Assembly: GCA_017643325.1 (NCBI GenBank) | Contig: JAEPNS010000158.1 | Coordinates: forward strand, 1 to 7,471 | Direction of reading: 5' to 3' | From: Alphaproteobacteria bacterium | GTDB lineage: Bacteria; Pseudomonadota; Alphaproteobacteria; UBA6615 | Length of the DNA stretch: 7,471 bases | Shown: piece by piece, positions 1 to 6,968 of the stretch | Position numbering within the stretch: position 1 is the stretch's first letter | How the letters are laid out: each line of letters opens with the position of its first letter | Made by a program: the position numbers and the translations under genes | Notes under the pieces: model-generated | Told to the model about the DNA's origin: nothing | The model's input: the letters and a program-made list of their open reading frames with translations, nothing else | Databases searched by the model: none

Positions 1-174
1 CTGCCACTGGCGGCGTGGTTCCAGTTCGCCGTGGAGCCGCCGCTGTGGGTCCACCTGGTGGTCTGGCTGCCCGTGATCGTCGTGGGCGCGGTGGCGCTGA
101 TGCGCCCGTTCAAGGCGTGGCTCATTGCGCAGGCGTACAAGCACAACGTGACCGACACCGACCACACGCGCTAG
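1..174 (+). CDS. DUF983 family membrane protein (C-terminal part only)
   Basis: The window opens inside this gene; frame 1 is open from base 1 to TAG at 172-174 and gives the last 57 residues. The visible part has one hydrophobic segment (about residues 16-34, WVHLVVWLPVIVVGAVALM), then a short basic cytoplasmic-looking tail with RPFKAWLIAQAYKHN. This helix followed by an 'LMRPxKAxL...YKH' tail is typical of the C-terminus of DUF983 proteins, small two-helix inner-membrane proteins of unknown biochemical role. In Alphaproteobacteria they are often encoded between cytochrome oxidase subunit III and SURF1. SURF1 follows 12 bases downstream in the same reading frame, which supports the call. The N-terminal half, usually with a zinc-ribbon-like cysteine region, lies outside the window. 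A link to oxidase assembly is inferred from position only. Confidence 0.8.
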   Translation: MPLAAWFQFAVEPPLWVHLVVWLPVIVVGAVALMRPFKAWLIAQAYKHNVTDTDHTR

Positions 175-186
175 CGGCATCCGGCC

Positions 187-885
187 ATGGCCTTTCGACC
201 GACATTCTGGGCGAGCGTGGTGGCCGTACCGGTGCTTGTGATCCTGCTGGGTCTCGGCACCTGGCAGGTGCAGCGCCTCACCTGGAAGAACAACCTCATC
301 GAGACGCGGACCGAGCGGATTGCCGACACGCCGTTGGGCCTCGCGGAGGCCGTCGCCGCAATGCCCGCCGCCATCGAGTACCGGCCGATCACGCTGGCGG
401 GCACATTGCACGCCGACCACGCCTTCCGCCTTCTCAACAGGCTCCGTGACGGCCGGCAGGGCTTTCACCTGGTCAGCCCGATGGTCCTCGACGGCGGGCA
501 GGGCGCGGTCCTGGTCGATCGCGGCTGGATGCCCCGCGACGCGCTCGGCAACATTCCTGTCGCGCCGCCGCGCCGGGTCGTACTGGAAGGGTACGTGCGC
601 GCCTTCACCGCGCCGGGCGCGTTCCTGCCGGACAACGAGCCTGGCAACAACAACTGGTTCCACATGAACGAGGCCGAGATGCTGGCGGCGGCGGGCCTGT
701 CCGACGGCCTCGGTTTCTATGTCGAGGCGGGGCCGGACGCGAACCCGCCGGGCGTCTATCCGGCCGGTGCGGTGCCCGAGGTGAACCTGCGCAACAGCCA
801 TCTCGAATATGCCGTGACCTGGTACGGGCTGGCGGCGGTGCTGGTTGTGATATTCGTCGTGTTTCACTGGCGCAGGGGCGACTGA
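187..885 (+). CDS. SURF1 family cytochrome c oxidase assembly protein
   Basis: This is a 232-residue inner-membrane protein of the SURF1/Shy1 family, which helps insert or retain heme a during assembly of subunit I of aa3-type cytochrome c oxidase. Visible family marks are an N-terminal membrane helix (about 8-25) leading into LGTWQVQRLTWK (23-34), VLVDRGWMP (108-116), NNWFHMN (155-161), and the C-terminal block NLRNSHLEYAVTWYGLA (200-216) that runs into a second helix (about 209-227). H205 in that block matches the position of the conserved histidine linked to heme binding in bacterial Surf1. Length and two-helix topology are normal. ATG 187 is the only plausible start: TAG 172-174 lies in frame just upstream with no other start codon between. 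No clear Shine-Dalgarno is seen, so translation may be coupled to the DUF983 gene. The family call is firm; the paralogue type is not determined. Confidence 0.95.
   Translation: MAFRPTFWASVVAVPVLVILLGLGTWQVQRLTWKNNLIETRTERIADTPLGLAEAVAAMPAAIEYRPITLAGTLHADHAFRLLNRLRDGRQGFHLVSPMVLDGGQGAVLVDRGWMPRDALGNIPVAPPRRVVLEGYVRAFTAPGAFLPDNEPGNNNWFHMNEAEMLAAAGLSDGLGFYVEAGPDANPPGVYPAGAVPEVNLRNSHLEYAVTWYGLAAVLVVIFVVFHWRRGD
874..878 (+). promoter_or_regulatory. Ribosome binding site for the M32 carboxypeptidase gene
   Basis: AGGGG lies 6 bases before ATG 885 and inside the last codons of the SURF1 gene. It supports 885 as the real start, even though that codon shares a base with the SURF1 stop codon (TGATG). 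Confidence 0.6.
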
Positions 886-2405
886 TGAGCAATATCGCCG
901 CCGATACCAGTGCCTATGGCGCGCTGTGCGAGCGCTTCAGGCGGATCGGCCTGCTCGCGGACACGCTGGGCATCCTTAACTGGGACCAGGCGACCGTGAT
1001 GCCCGAGGGCAGCGCCGAGGGGCGCGGCGAGCAGATCGCGGCCCTGAGCCTGATGCGTCACGAGCTGCTGGTCGATCCCGCCGTGGCAGACCGGCTCGCC
1101 GCGGCAAGGGACGAGGTCGGGGATTTCGCGGACCCGTGGCACGACGCCAACCTGCGCGAGATGGAACGCGCCTACCGGGACGCGGCGGCCGTGCCGGGCG
1201 AGCTCGTCGAGGCGGCGGCACGCGCCGAGGCCGCGTGCGAAATGGCGTGGCGCGGAGCGCGGGCCGATAACGACTTCGCCGCGCTGCTGCCCTCGCTGCA
1301 GACCGTACTCGACCTGACGCGCGAGATCGCGGCCGCGCGTGCCGATGCCCTCGGCCTCACGCCCTACGACGCGTTGCTGGAAGAATATGAGGCCGGCACG
1401 CGCACGGCCGATCTCGATCCGCTGTTCGAGACGCTGGCGCGCGACCTGCCCGGCATGGTCGACGCCGCGCTCGAGCGCCAGGCGCGCGCACAGGATGCTG
1501 TCCTTCCCGACGGGCCGTTTCCGATCCCGGCGCAGCGCGCGCTGGCGCAGGAGCTGATGCATGCACTCGGCTTCGATTTCGAGCGCGGACGCCTGGACAT
1601 AAGCCACCACCCGTTCTGTGGCGGTGCATCCGGCGACGTGCGCATCACCACGCGCTATTCCGAGGAGAATTTCACGGAATCGCTCATGGGCGTGCTGCAC
1701 GAGACCGGGCACGCCCTTTACGAGGCGGGCCTGCCGGAGAACTGGCGCTACCAGCCCGTCGGCAATGCGCTCGGTATGGCGATCCACGAGAGCCAGTCGC
1801 TGCTGGTCGAGATGCAGGTCAGCCGTTCGCGGGCCTTTCTCGCCTTTGCGCTGCCGCGCATGAAGGCGGCGTTCGGCGGCGACGGCCCGGCCTGGGACGT
1901 GGAAAACCTCTATCGCCTCTACACGCGTGTCGAGCGCGGTTTCATCCGGGTCGACGCCGACGAACTGACCTATCCATTGCACATCGTGCTGCGCTACCGG
2001 CTCGAGCAGGCGATGCTCTCGGGCGACCTCGCGCTGGCGGACCTCCCGGGCGCGTGGAACGAGGGCATGCGCGAGCTCCTCGCCATCGTGCCGCCCGACG
2101 ACCGGCTCGGGTGCCTGCAGGATGTGCACTGGCCGTCGGGTGCGTTCGGCTATTTCCCCACCTACACGCTGGGTGCGATGGCGGCAGCGCAGATCTTCGC
2201 GGCGATGCGCGCCGCGCTTCCCGACCTTGAGGCGGATATCGCGGCCGGGCGCCTCGCGCCGATGGTTGCGTGGCTGCGCGCCCACGTGCACGGCCAGGGT
2301 GCGCGACTCTCTGCGCCCGACCTGCTTGCCGAGATCACCGGCGAGCCCCTGAATCCGCGCATATTCCTCGATCACCTGAAGTCCCGCTATCTCGGCGAGG
2401 GGTAG
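885..2405 (+). CDS. M32 family (Taq-type) metallocarboxypeptidase
   Basis: This is a 506-residue zinc carboxypeptidase of family M32 (thermostable carboxypeptidase 1), a cytosolic enzyme that removes C-terminal residues from peptides, usually with broad specificity but little action on proline. The zinc site is complete: HETGH at 272-276 (the HExxH motif, with E273 catalytic) and E302 in HESQS (301-305) as third ligand. Other family blocks are NWDQATVMP (32-40), HPFCGG (242-247), DVRITTRY (251-258), RVDADELTYPLHIVLRY (355-371) and DVHWPSGAFGYFPTYTLGA (413-431). The length is normal for the family (about 500), and there is no signal peptide. The start ATG shares its A with the SURF1 stop TGA, and an AGGGG site sits upstream, so translation is probably coupled to SURF1. 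The enzyme has no known role in oxidase assembly; co-transcription may simply be convenience. The family call is very secure, the physiological substrate unknown. Confidence 0.97.
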   Translation: MSNIAADTSAYGALCERFRRIGLLADTLGILNWDQATVMPEGSAEGRGEQIAALSLMRHELLVDPAVADRLAAARDEVGDFADPWHDANLREMERAYRDAAAVPGELVEAAARAEAACEMAWRGARADNDFAALLPSLQTVLDLTREIAAARADALGLTPYDALLEEYEAGTRTADLDPLFETLARDLPGMVDAALERQARAQDAVLPDGPFPIPAQRALAQELMHALGFDFERGRLDISHHPFCGGASGDVRITTRYSEENFTESLMGVLHETGHALYEAGLPENWRYQPVGNALGMAIHESQSLLVEMQVSRSRAFLAFALPRMKAAFGGDGPAWDVENLYRLYTRVERGFIRVDADELTYPLHIVLRYRLEQAMLSGDLALADLPGAWNEGMRELLAIVPPDDRLGCLQDVHWPSGAFGYFPTYTLGAMAAAQIFAAMRAALPDLEADIAAGRLAPMVAWLRAHVHGQGARLSAPDLLAEITGEPLNPRIFLDHLKSRYLGEG

Positions 2406-2416
2406 CCGCGCGCGCC

Positions 2417-2445
2417 TTGTTTCGCCGCTGCGGCTTGGATAGGTT
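2417..2445 (+). promoter_or_regulatory. Possible sigma-70-type promoter for thrC, placing the transcript start at or near its GTG
   Basis: The 48-base gap before thrC holds TTGTTT (2417-2422) and TAGGTT (2440-2445), separated by 17 bases, a reasonable fit to a -35/-10 pair. Seven to eight bases after the -10 comes the GTG start codon (2454), so a transcript from here would begin at about 2452-2454 with almost no leader. No good Shine-Dalgarno is present between the -10 and the GTG (sequence TCGGCCCC); GGATAGG at 2437-2443 is only a poor alternative. The match to consensus is modest and the region is GC-rich, so this remains a hypothesis. Confidence 0.35.
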
Positions 2446-2453
2446 TCGGCCCC

Positions 2454-3860
2454 GTGAAATACGTCAGCACCAGAGGTTCCACGCCCGAACAGGCCTTCGA
2501 GGGAGTGCTCCTGAGCGGTCTCGCCCGCGACGGCGGCCTGTTCGTGCCGGGCGCGTGGCCGGCCATGGACCCGGCCGCGATCGCGTCGCTGGACGGTCTC
2601 GCGTATCCGCAGATCGTCGCGCGCGTGGTGCGGCCGTTCATCGAGGAGACGCTGGTCTCCGACGATGACCTCGCACGGATCACGGAAGAGGCCTATGCCG
2701 GGTTCCGGCATCCGGCCATCGCGCCGCTGCGGCAGATCGACGCCGATACCTGGCTGCTCGAGCTGTTCCACGGCCCGACCCTGGCCTTCAAGGATTTCGC
2801 GCTGCAGATGCTGGGCGGCCTGTTCGACCATGTTCTGGGGTTGCGCGGCGAGCGGCTGACCATCGTCGGCGCCACGTCGGGTGACACCGGCTCGGCGGCG
2901 ATCGAGGCCTGCCGCGACCGCGACAACCTCGACATCTTCATGCTCTACCCGGAGGGCCGGGTGTCGGAGGTCCAGCGCCGGCAGATGACGACCGTCGATG
3001 CGGCGAACGTCTACAACATCGAGGTGCGCGGCACTTTCGACGACTGCCAGGACCTGGTGAAGGCGATGTTCGCCGACGACGGACTGCGCGACGAATTCGG
3101 CCTGTCGGCCGTGAACTCGATCAACTGGGCGCGGGTGATGGGCCAGACCGCCTACTACTTCGCCGCCGCGGCGCGTCTCGGCGCGCCGGGTCGGGAGTTC
3201 TCCTTTGTCGTGCCGACGGGCAACTTCGGCAACGTCTATTCGGCCTATGTCGCGCGCGAGATGGGCCTGCCGGTGTCGCATCTGGTGGTGGCGGCGAACC
3301 GCAACGACATCCTGTACCGCTTCTTCGACCGGGGAGACATGTCGATCTCCGGGGTCGAGCCGTCGCTGTCGCCGAGCATGGACATCCAGGTCTCCAGCAA
3401 CTTCGAGCGCCTGATGTTCGACCTCATGGACCGCGACGGCACGGCGGTGGCCGACGCGATGCAGGCCTTCCGCACCGACGGCGTGTTACCGGACGGCGAG
3501 CGTCTGAGCACGGACTCGCGCGACCTGTTCTCGGCCCAGCGGCTTGACGACGACGAGACGCTGTCCGAGATCCGCAGGGTGCACGAGGAGGCCGGCATGC
3601 TGGTCGACCCGCATACGGCGGTCGCGATCGGGGCCGCGCGCAAGTCGCCGCGCGACGGGACCAAGCGCGTCGTGCTCGCGACGGCGCATCCGGCGAAGTT
3701 CCCGGACGCGGTGGAACAGGCGACCGGGATTCGCCCCGGCCTCCCGCCCCATCTTTCGGACCTGCTCGACCGCCCGGAAAGGGCGGTCACGCTGGACAAC
3801 GACCTGTCGGCGGTGCGCGAACACGTTCGCGCGCATGCGACCCCGCGCAGGAAGGACTGA
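2454..3860 (+). CDS. thrC: Threonine synthase
   Basis: This 468-residue PLP enzyme converts O-phospho-L-homoserine to L-threonine and phosphate, the last step of threonine synthesis, in the cytosol. It belongs to the long bacterial/fungal type of threonine synthase. Diagnostic blocks are the N-terminal YVSTRG (3-8) and DGGLFVP (26-32), HGPTLAFKDFA (106-116) with K113 as the PLP Schiff-base lysine, the phosphate-binding-type GATSGDTGSAA (139-149), NSINWARVMGQ (221-231), PTGNFGN (254-260) and DPHTAVA (385-391). GTG 2454 is chosen because MKYVSTRG is the usual N-terminus of the family and no upstream start fits it. It follows the M32 gene after 48 bases, the longest same-strand gap here, and the M16 gene begins 7 bases after its stop. 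No thr operon neighbours (thrA, thrB) or attenuator-like leader peptide are seen nearby. The identification is very secure. Confidence 0.98.
   Translation: MKYVSTRGSTPEQAFEGVLLSGLARDGGLFVPGAWPAMDPAAIASLDGLAYPQIVARVVRPFIEETLVSDDDLARITEEAYAGFRHPAIAPLRQIDADTWLLELFHGPTLAFKDFALQMLGGLFDHVLGLRGERLTIVGATSGDTGSAAIEACRDRDNLDIFMLYPEGRVSEVQRRQMTTVDAANVYNIEVRGTFDDCQDLVKAMFADDGLRDEFGLSAVNSINWARVMGQTAYYFAAAARLGAPGREFSFVVPTGNFGNVYSAYVAREMGLPVSHLVVAANRNDILYRFFDRGDMSISGVEPSLSPSMDIQVSSNFERLMFDLMDRDGTAVADAMQAFRTDGVLPDGERLSTDSRDLFSAQRLDDDETLSEIRRVHEEAGMLVDPHTAVAIGAARKSPRDGTKRVVLATAHPAKFPDAVEQATGIRPGLPPHLSDLLDRPERAVTLDNDLSAVREHVRAHATPRRKD
3849..3856 (+). promoter_or_regulatory. Ribosome binding site for the M16 peptidase gene
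   Basis: AGGAAGGA lies in the last codons of thrC, ending 11 bases before ATG 3868. It is the strongest Shine-Dalgarno-like site in the window. It helps to choose 3868 as the start, because the reading frame stays open upstream through thrC as far as 3544. Confidence 0.6.
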
Positions 3861-3867
3861 GCCGGAT

Positions 3868-5130
3868 ATGACCGAGATCCCGGTTACCACCCTGGACAAC
3901 GGCGTCCGGGTCCTCACCGACACCATGCCCGGCGTCGAATCGGTCTCCCTGGGGGTGTGGGTCCGCGCCGGGGCGCGATTCGAGGACGGGGGCGTCAACG
4001 GGGTCGCGCATCTGCTCGAGCACATGATGTTCAAGGGCACGGCGCGCCGCTCCGCCGTCGACATCGCCGAGGCCATCGAGAATGTCGGCGGGCATATCAA
4101 CGCCTACACCGCGCGCGAGATCACGGCCTACTACGCCAAGGTGCTGAAGGGTGACGCGGCGCTTGCGGTGGACGTGATCGCGGACATCGTGCGCAACTCG
4201 GTGTTCGACGAGGTGGAACTCGGCCGCGAGCGCTCGGTGGTGCTGCAGGAGATCGGGCAGGCCCACGACACCCCGGACGACGTGGTGTTCGACCTGTTCC
4301 AGGGGGTGGCCTTTCCCGACCAGCCTCTGGGCCGGCCGGTCCTCGGGCTGCCCGAGGTCGTGGGGAAGATGCCCCGCGATGCCGTCGTCGGCTTTCACGC
4401 CGACCATTATCGCGGGGGCTCGATGGTCCTCGCGGCGGCCGGGAACATCACCCACGATGCGCTGTGCGCGCTGGCCGAGGAACACCTCGCCGACATCCCG
4501 GCGGGCACGCCCGGCGGCGCGGACCCGGCGATCTATGCCGGCGGCGAACGGCTAGAGGCCCGCGAGCTCGAGCAGATCCACTTCGTGATGGGCTTCCAGG
4601 GCGCGCCCGTCGGCTCCGACGACTATTATGCGCTGTCGGTCCTGTCGAACCTGTTCGGGGGCGGGATGTCGTCGCGGCTGTTCCAGGAAATCCGGGAACG
4701 GCGCGGGCTGGTCTACTCCATCGACACCTTCCTGTCGGCCTTCTCCGACAACGGCGTGTTCGTCATCTATGCGGGCACGGGTCCGGACCTGATCGACGAG
4801 TTCGTGCCCGCGCTCTGCGGCGAGATCGCCCGGCTCGCGGAGACGCTGGACGACAGCGAGATCGCGCGCGCGCGGACCCAGCTCAAGTCGAACCTGCTGA
4901 TGGCGATGGAATCCACCGGCGCACGCAGCGAGCGGGCGGGCCAGCAGATGCTGCTCTACGACCGGATCGTCCCGGCCGGCGAGCTGGTGGAAAAGATCGA
5001 CCGGGTGTCCCCGGAGATGCTTGCCGACGTCGCGCGCAGAACGTTTTCCTCCGCGCCGAGCCTTGCAACCGTCGGCCCGGCGTCGGACATTGCGTCGGTC
5101 GATTCGATCCGAAGCCGGCTCGCGGCTTGA
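3868..5130 (+). CDS. M16 family zinc peptidase, mitochondrial-processing-peptidase-like
   Basis: This 420-residue member of the pitrilysin/MPP family M16 (the short, about 420-residue subfamily M16B type) is probably a soluble peptidase that cleaves peptides in a closed chamber. It has the inverted zinc motif HLLEH (48-52), with H48 and H52 as ligands and E51 catalytic, and the distal ligand E128 in VVLQEIGQ (124-131), at the expected spacing of about 75 residues. The second, inactive M16 domain carries the well-conserved FGGGMSSRLFQEIRERRGLVY (within 263-283). The start is ATG 3868, giving MTEIPVTTLDNGVRVLTDTMPG, a standard N-terminus beginning directly with the first beta strands and lacking a signal peptide. 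The frame is open further upstream, but that part overlaps thrC and has no family resemblance. thrC lies 7 bases upstream and a GNAT gene 17 bases downstream. The protein is close to the alphaproteobacterial group thought to be related to the ancestor of mitochondrial MPP-beta. Substrates in bacteria are mostly unknown. Confidence 0.96.
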   Translation: MTEIPVTTLDNGVRVLTDTMPGVESVSLGVWVRAGARFEDGGVNGVAHLLEHMMFKGTARRSAVDIAEAIENVGGHINAYTAREITAYYAKVLKGDAALAVDVIADIVRNSVFDEVELGRERSVVLQEIGQAHDTPDDVVFDLFQGVAFPDQPLGRPVLGLPEVVGKMPRDAVVGFHADHYRGGSMVLAAAGNITHDALCALAEEHLADIPAGTPGGADPAIYAGGERLEARELEQIHFVMGFQGAPVGSDDYYALSVLSNLFGGGMSSRLFQEIRERRGLVYSIDTFLSAFSDNGVFVIYAGTGPDLIDEFVPALCGEIARLAETLDDSEIARARTQLKSNLLMAMESTGARSERAGQQMLLYDRIVPAGELVEKIDRVSPEMLADVARRTFSSAPSLATVGPASDIASVDSIRSRLAA

Positions 5131-5147
5131 GGCACGGGAACTCTGGC

Positions 5148-5744
5148 ATGAGGCTGTTCCGCTCCCTGTCGACCAACGCGTCGAACGTTCGCCTGGAGGG
5201 CGGCAAGGTCGTCCTGCGCGCGCCGGCCGAGCGCGACTGGCGGGCCTATGCGGAGGTGCGTGCCGCCAGCCGGAAATTCCTGGAGCCGTGGGAGCCGACC
5301 TGGCCGAGCGACGCGCTGAGCCGCGACGCGTTCTACCGGCGGCTGAACCGCTACGGGAGCGACTGGCGCAACGACACCGGCTACAGCATGTTCCTGTTCG
5401 ACCGCGAGAACGCGCATCTCGTCGGCGGCATCAGCCTGTCGAACGTGCGCCGCGGCGTCGCCCAGTGCGGCACGCTCGGCTACTGGATGGGCGAGACCTA
5501 CGCCGGGCAGGGCTACATGCATGACGGGCTGCGCCTGATGCTGCGCTTCGCATTCGACGAACTGGCCCTGCACCGCGTCGAGGCGGCCTGCCTGCCGCGC
5601 AACGACGCCAGCCGCAACCTTCTGCTCGGCTGCGGCTTTTCCGAAGACGGGTTCGCCCGGAAGTATCTCAAGATCCGCGGCGCGTGGCAGGACCATCTTC
5701 TCTTCTCGCTGCTCGCCGAAGACTTTCCGGCGGACCGGGAGTGA
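5148..5744 (+). CDS. GNAT family N-acetyltransferase, RimJ/RimL-like
   Basis: This 198-residue protein probably transfers an acetyl group from acetyl-CoA to the N-terminal amine of a protein (RimJ acts on ribosomal protein S5) or to another amine. Visible blocks are VRLEGGKVVLRAP (14-26, first strand), FLEPWEPTWP (44-53), GYWMGETYAGQGYM (111-124) with the acetyl-CoA pyrophosphate loop around 119-123, HRVEAACLPRNDASRNLL (142-159) and the RimJ-like end KYLKIRGAWQDHLLFSLL (172-189). ATG 5148 is chosen because it gives a normal-length protein; GGGAA at 5136-5140 is a weak Shine-Dalgarno. The frame is open further upstream, but only as an overlap with the M16 gene in a different frame. The downstream MFS start overlaps the stop here (GTGA), so the two are probably coupled. 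Resemblance to RimJ is clear at family level, but the true target cannot be read from sequence, so no gene symbol is given. Confidence 0.93.
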   Translation: MRLFRSLSTNASNVRLEGGKVVLRAPAERDWRAYAEVRAASRKFLEPWEPTWPSDALSRDAFYRRLNRYGSDWRNDTGYSMFLFDRENAHLVGGISLSNVRRGVAQCGTLGYWMGETYAGQGYMHDGLRLMLRFAFDELALHRVEAACLPRNDASRNLLLGCGFSEDGFARKYLKIRGAWQDHLLFSLLAEDFPADRE

Positions 5745-6961
5745 GCGGACCGGACGCAGCCGCCGCATCGCCCGGTATCCCGCCGCGCATCGCGGCCCGC
5801 GGGCGCTTGCGGATGTGGACCATCCTGCTGACCAGCGGTCTGGCGTTCCTCGCGCCCTCGGTCGTCGCGCCGGGCCTGCCGGCGCTGCAGGCCGATTTCG
5901 CGCACATGGAAAACGCCGAGTTGCTGTCGCGCATGGTGCTGACCATGCCGATGCTGTTCATCGCGCTGTCGGGGCCGTTCGTCGGCTACGTGATCGACCG
6001 GTTCGGGCGCAAGAACGTCCTGATCATCTGCGCCGCCGCCTACGGCGCGGCGGGCATCTCGGTGCTGCTGCTCGAGTCGCTGGTCGCGATCCTGGTCAGC
6101 CGCGCGATCCTCGGCGTGTTCCTCGCGGGCATCCTCACCAGCGTGACGGCGCTTCTGGGCGACTACTATGCGGGCGACGAGCGCAACCGGATCGCGGGCC
6201 TGCAGGGCGCCTTCATGTCGTTCGGGACGCTCACATTCGTCGTCATCTCCGGCCTGCTGGCGGAAATCCACTGGCGGGTGTCCTTCTCGCTGTTTGCGGT
6301 CGCCTTCGCGCTGATCCCCCTCATGCTGCTGAGCCTTTACGAGCCGATGTCCGCGTCCCCCGCAGGCCGGAGCCGCGAGCCGCGGCCGACGCTGCGCCAG
6401 TGGGGCGCGATCGGGTTCGTGTGCGGGCTGACTTTCCTCACGCTGGTGGCGATGTTCATGATCCCCTCCCAGACCCAGTTCTTCCTGGTGGAAATCGGCG
6501 TCAGCGATCCGACCCGCGCCGGAATCGCGATCGGCATGTTCAACCTCACGGCGGGGTTCGCGTCGCTGGCCTTCGGGCGGATCCGCAAACGCCTGAGCCC
6601 GGAGGCGATCTTCGCGCTGATCTTCGCCTTCGGCGGAACCGGCTTCGTGATGACCGGCCATGCCGAGAGTTTCACGCAGACGCTCGTCGCGATGGCCGTG
6701 GGCGGCTTCTCGATGGGGGCCTTCATCCCGAACGCCAACATGGCGATCATTTCCCGCGCGTCGATGGGCGTGCGCGGGCGTGCGCTGGGCGCGCTGACGA
6801 CGCTGTTCTTCCTCGGGCAGTTCTTCTCGCCGGTCTACAGCGTGCCGGTGGCCGCGGGCGGCAGCGTGGCCTTCGCCTTCGAGGTGACGGGGTTCTGGCT
6901 GCTCGCGATCAGCGCCGCCTTTGCGCTCTACGCGACGAAGGGCGGATGGCGCGCCGCCTAG
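5741..6961 (+). CDS. MFS transporter of unknown substrate
   Basis: This is a 406-residue inner-membrane protein of the major facilitator superfamily. About 12 hydrophobic segments can be marked (roughly 26-46, 62-84, 92-110, 113-137, 152-172, 178-198, 221-241, 258-278, 287-305, 311-333, 345-370, 377-397), in a 6+6 arrangement around a polar loop at 200-220. The loop after helix 2 carries the MFS signature as GYVIDRFGRKN (82-92). MIPSQTQFFL (240-249) lies at the end of helix 7, a form seen in several drug or metabolite exporters. GTG 5741 is chosen because it overlaps the GNAT stop (GTGA) and has GGCGGA 6 bases upstream; ATG 5813 is a possible alternative that would remove a 24-residue polar head. 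The substrate cannot be predicted. An efflux role is only a guess. It is the last gene of the + strand run, and its stop overlaps the stop of the opposing yqgE-like gene. Confidence 0.93.
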   Translation: MSGPDAAAASPGIPPRIAARGRLRMWTILLTSGLAFLAPSVVAPGLPALQADFAHMENAELLSRMVLTMPMLFIALSGPFVGYVIDRFGRKNVLIICAAAYGAAGISVLLLESLVAILVSRAILGVFLAGILTSVTALLGDYYAGDERNRIAGLQGAFMSFGTLTFVVISGLLAEIHWRVSFSLFAVAFALIPLMLLSLYEPMSASPAGRSREPRPTLRQWGAIGFVCGLTFLTLVAMFMIPSQTQFFLVEIGVSDPTRAGIAIGMFNLTAGFASLAFGRIRKRLSPEAIFALIFAFGGTGFVMTGHAESFTQTLVAMAVGGFSMGAFIPNANMAIISRASMGVRGRALGALTTLFFLGQFFSPVYSVPVAAGGSVAFAFEVTGFWLLAISAAFALYATKGGWRAA

Positions 6962-6968
6962 GCGCGCC
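6948..6968. repeat. GC-rich inverted repeat at the convergent stop codons, possible bidirectional terminator
   Basis: GGCGCGCC (6948-6955) and GGCGCGCC (6961-6968) flank the five bases GCCTA. Each arm is its own reverse complement, so the pair can form an 8-bp all-GC stem with a 5-base loop in RNA from either strand. The shared CTAG of the two stop codons (6958-6961) also sits at the centre of the 10-bp palindrome CGCCTAGGCG (6955-6964). Position between convergent genes suits a terminator, but neither strand shows a T-run after the stem, so any terminator role would not be of the classic intrinsic type. The repeat may also just reflect alanine- and glycine-rich codons in a GC-rich genome. 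Confidence 0.4.

Noticed and set aside
2424..2434. Small hairpin GCCG-CTG-CGGC between the M32 gene and thrC as a terminator for the upstream genes.
   Set aside because: The stem is only 4 bp with no following T-run and would be weak. It is within chance expectation for this base composition.
864..3281. An 805-residue open frame on the - strand opposite the M32 and thrC genes.
   Set aside because: It is rich in Arg, His, Gly and Ala with no recognisable domain, and lies exactly antisense to two unmistakable enzymes. Long antisense frames are expected in GC-rich genes, where complementary codons seldom form stops.
3544..3867. Upstream in-frame extension of the M16 peptidase (108 extra residues).
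   Set aside because: It overlaps thrC in another frame, is Arg-rich with no family resemblance, and a good ribosome binding site plus a standard M16 N-terminus occur at ATG 3868.
4464..5147. Upstream in-frame extension of the GNAT gene.
   Set aside because: It lies within the M16 coding sequence in a different frame and has no domain content; ATG 5148 gives a normal-length RimJ-like protein.
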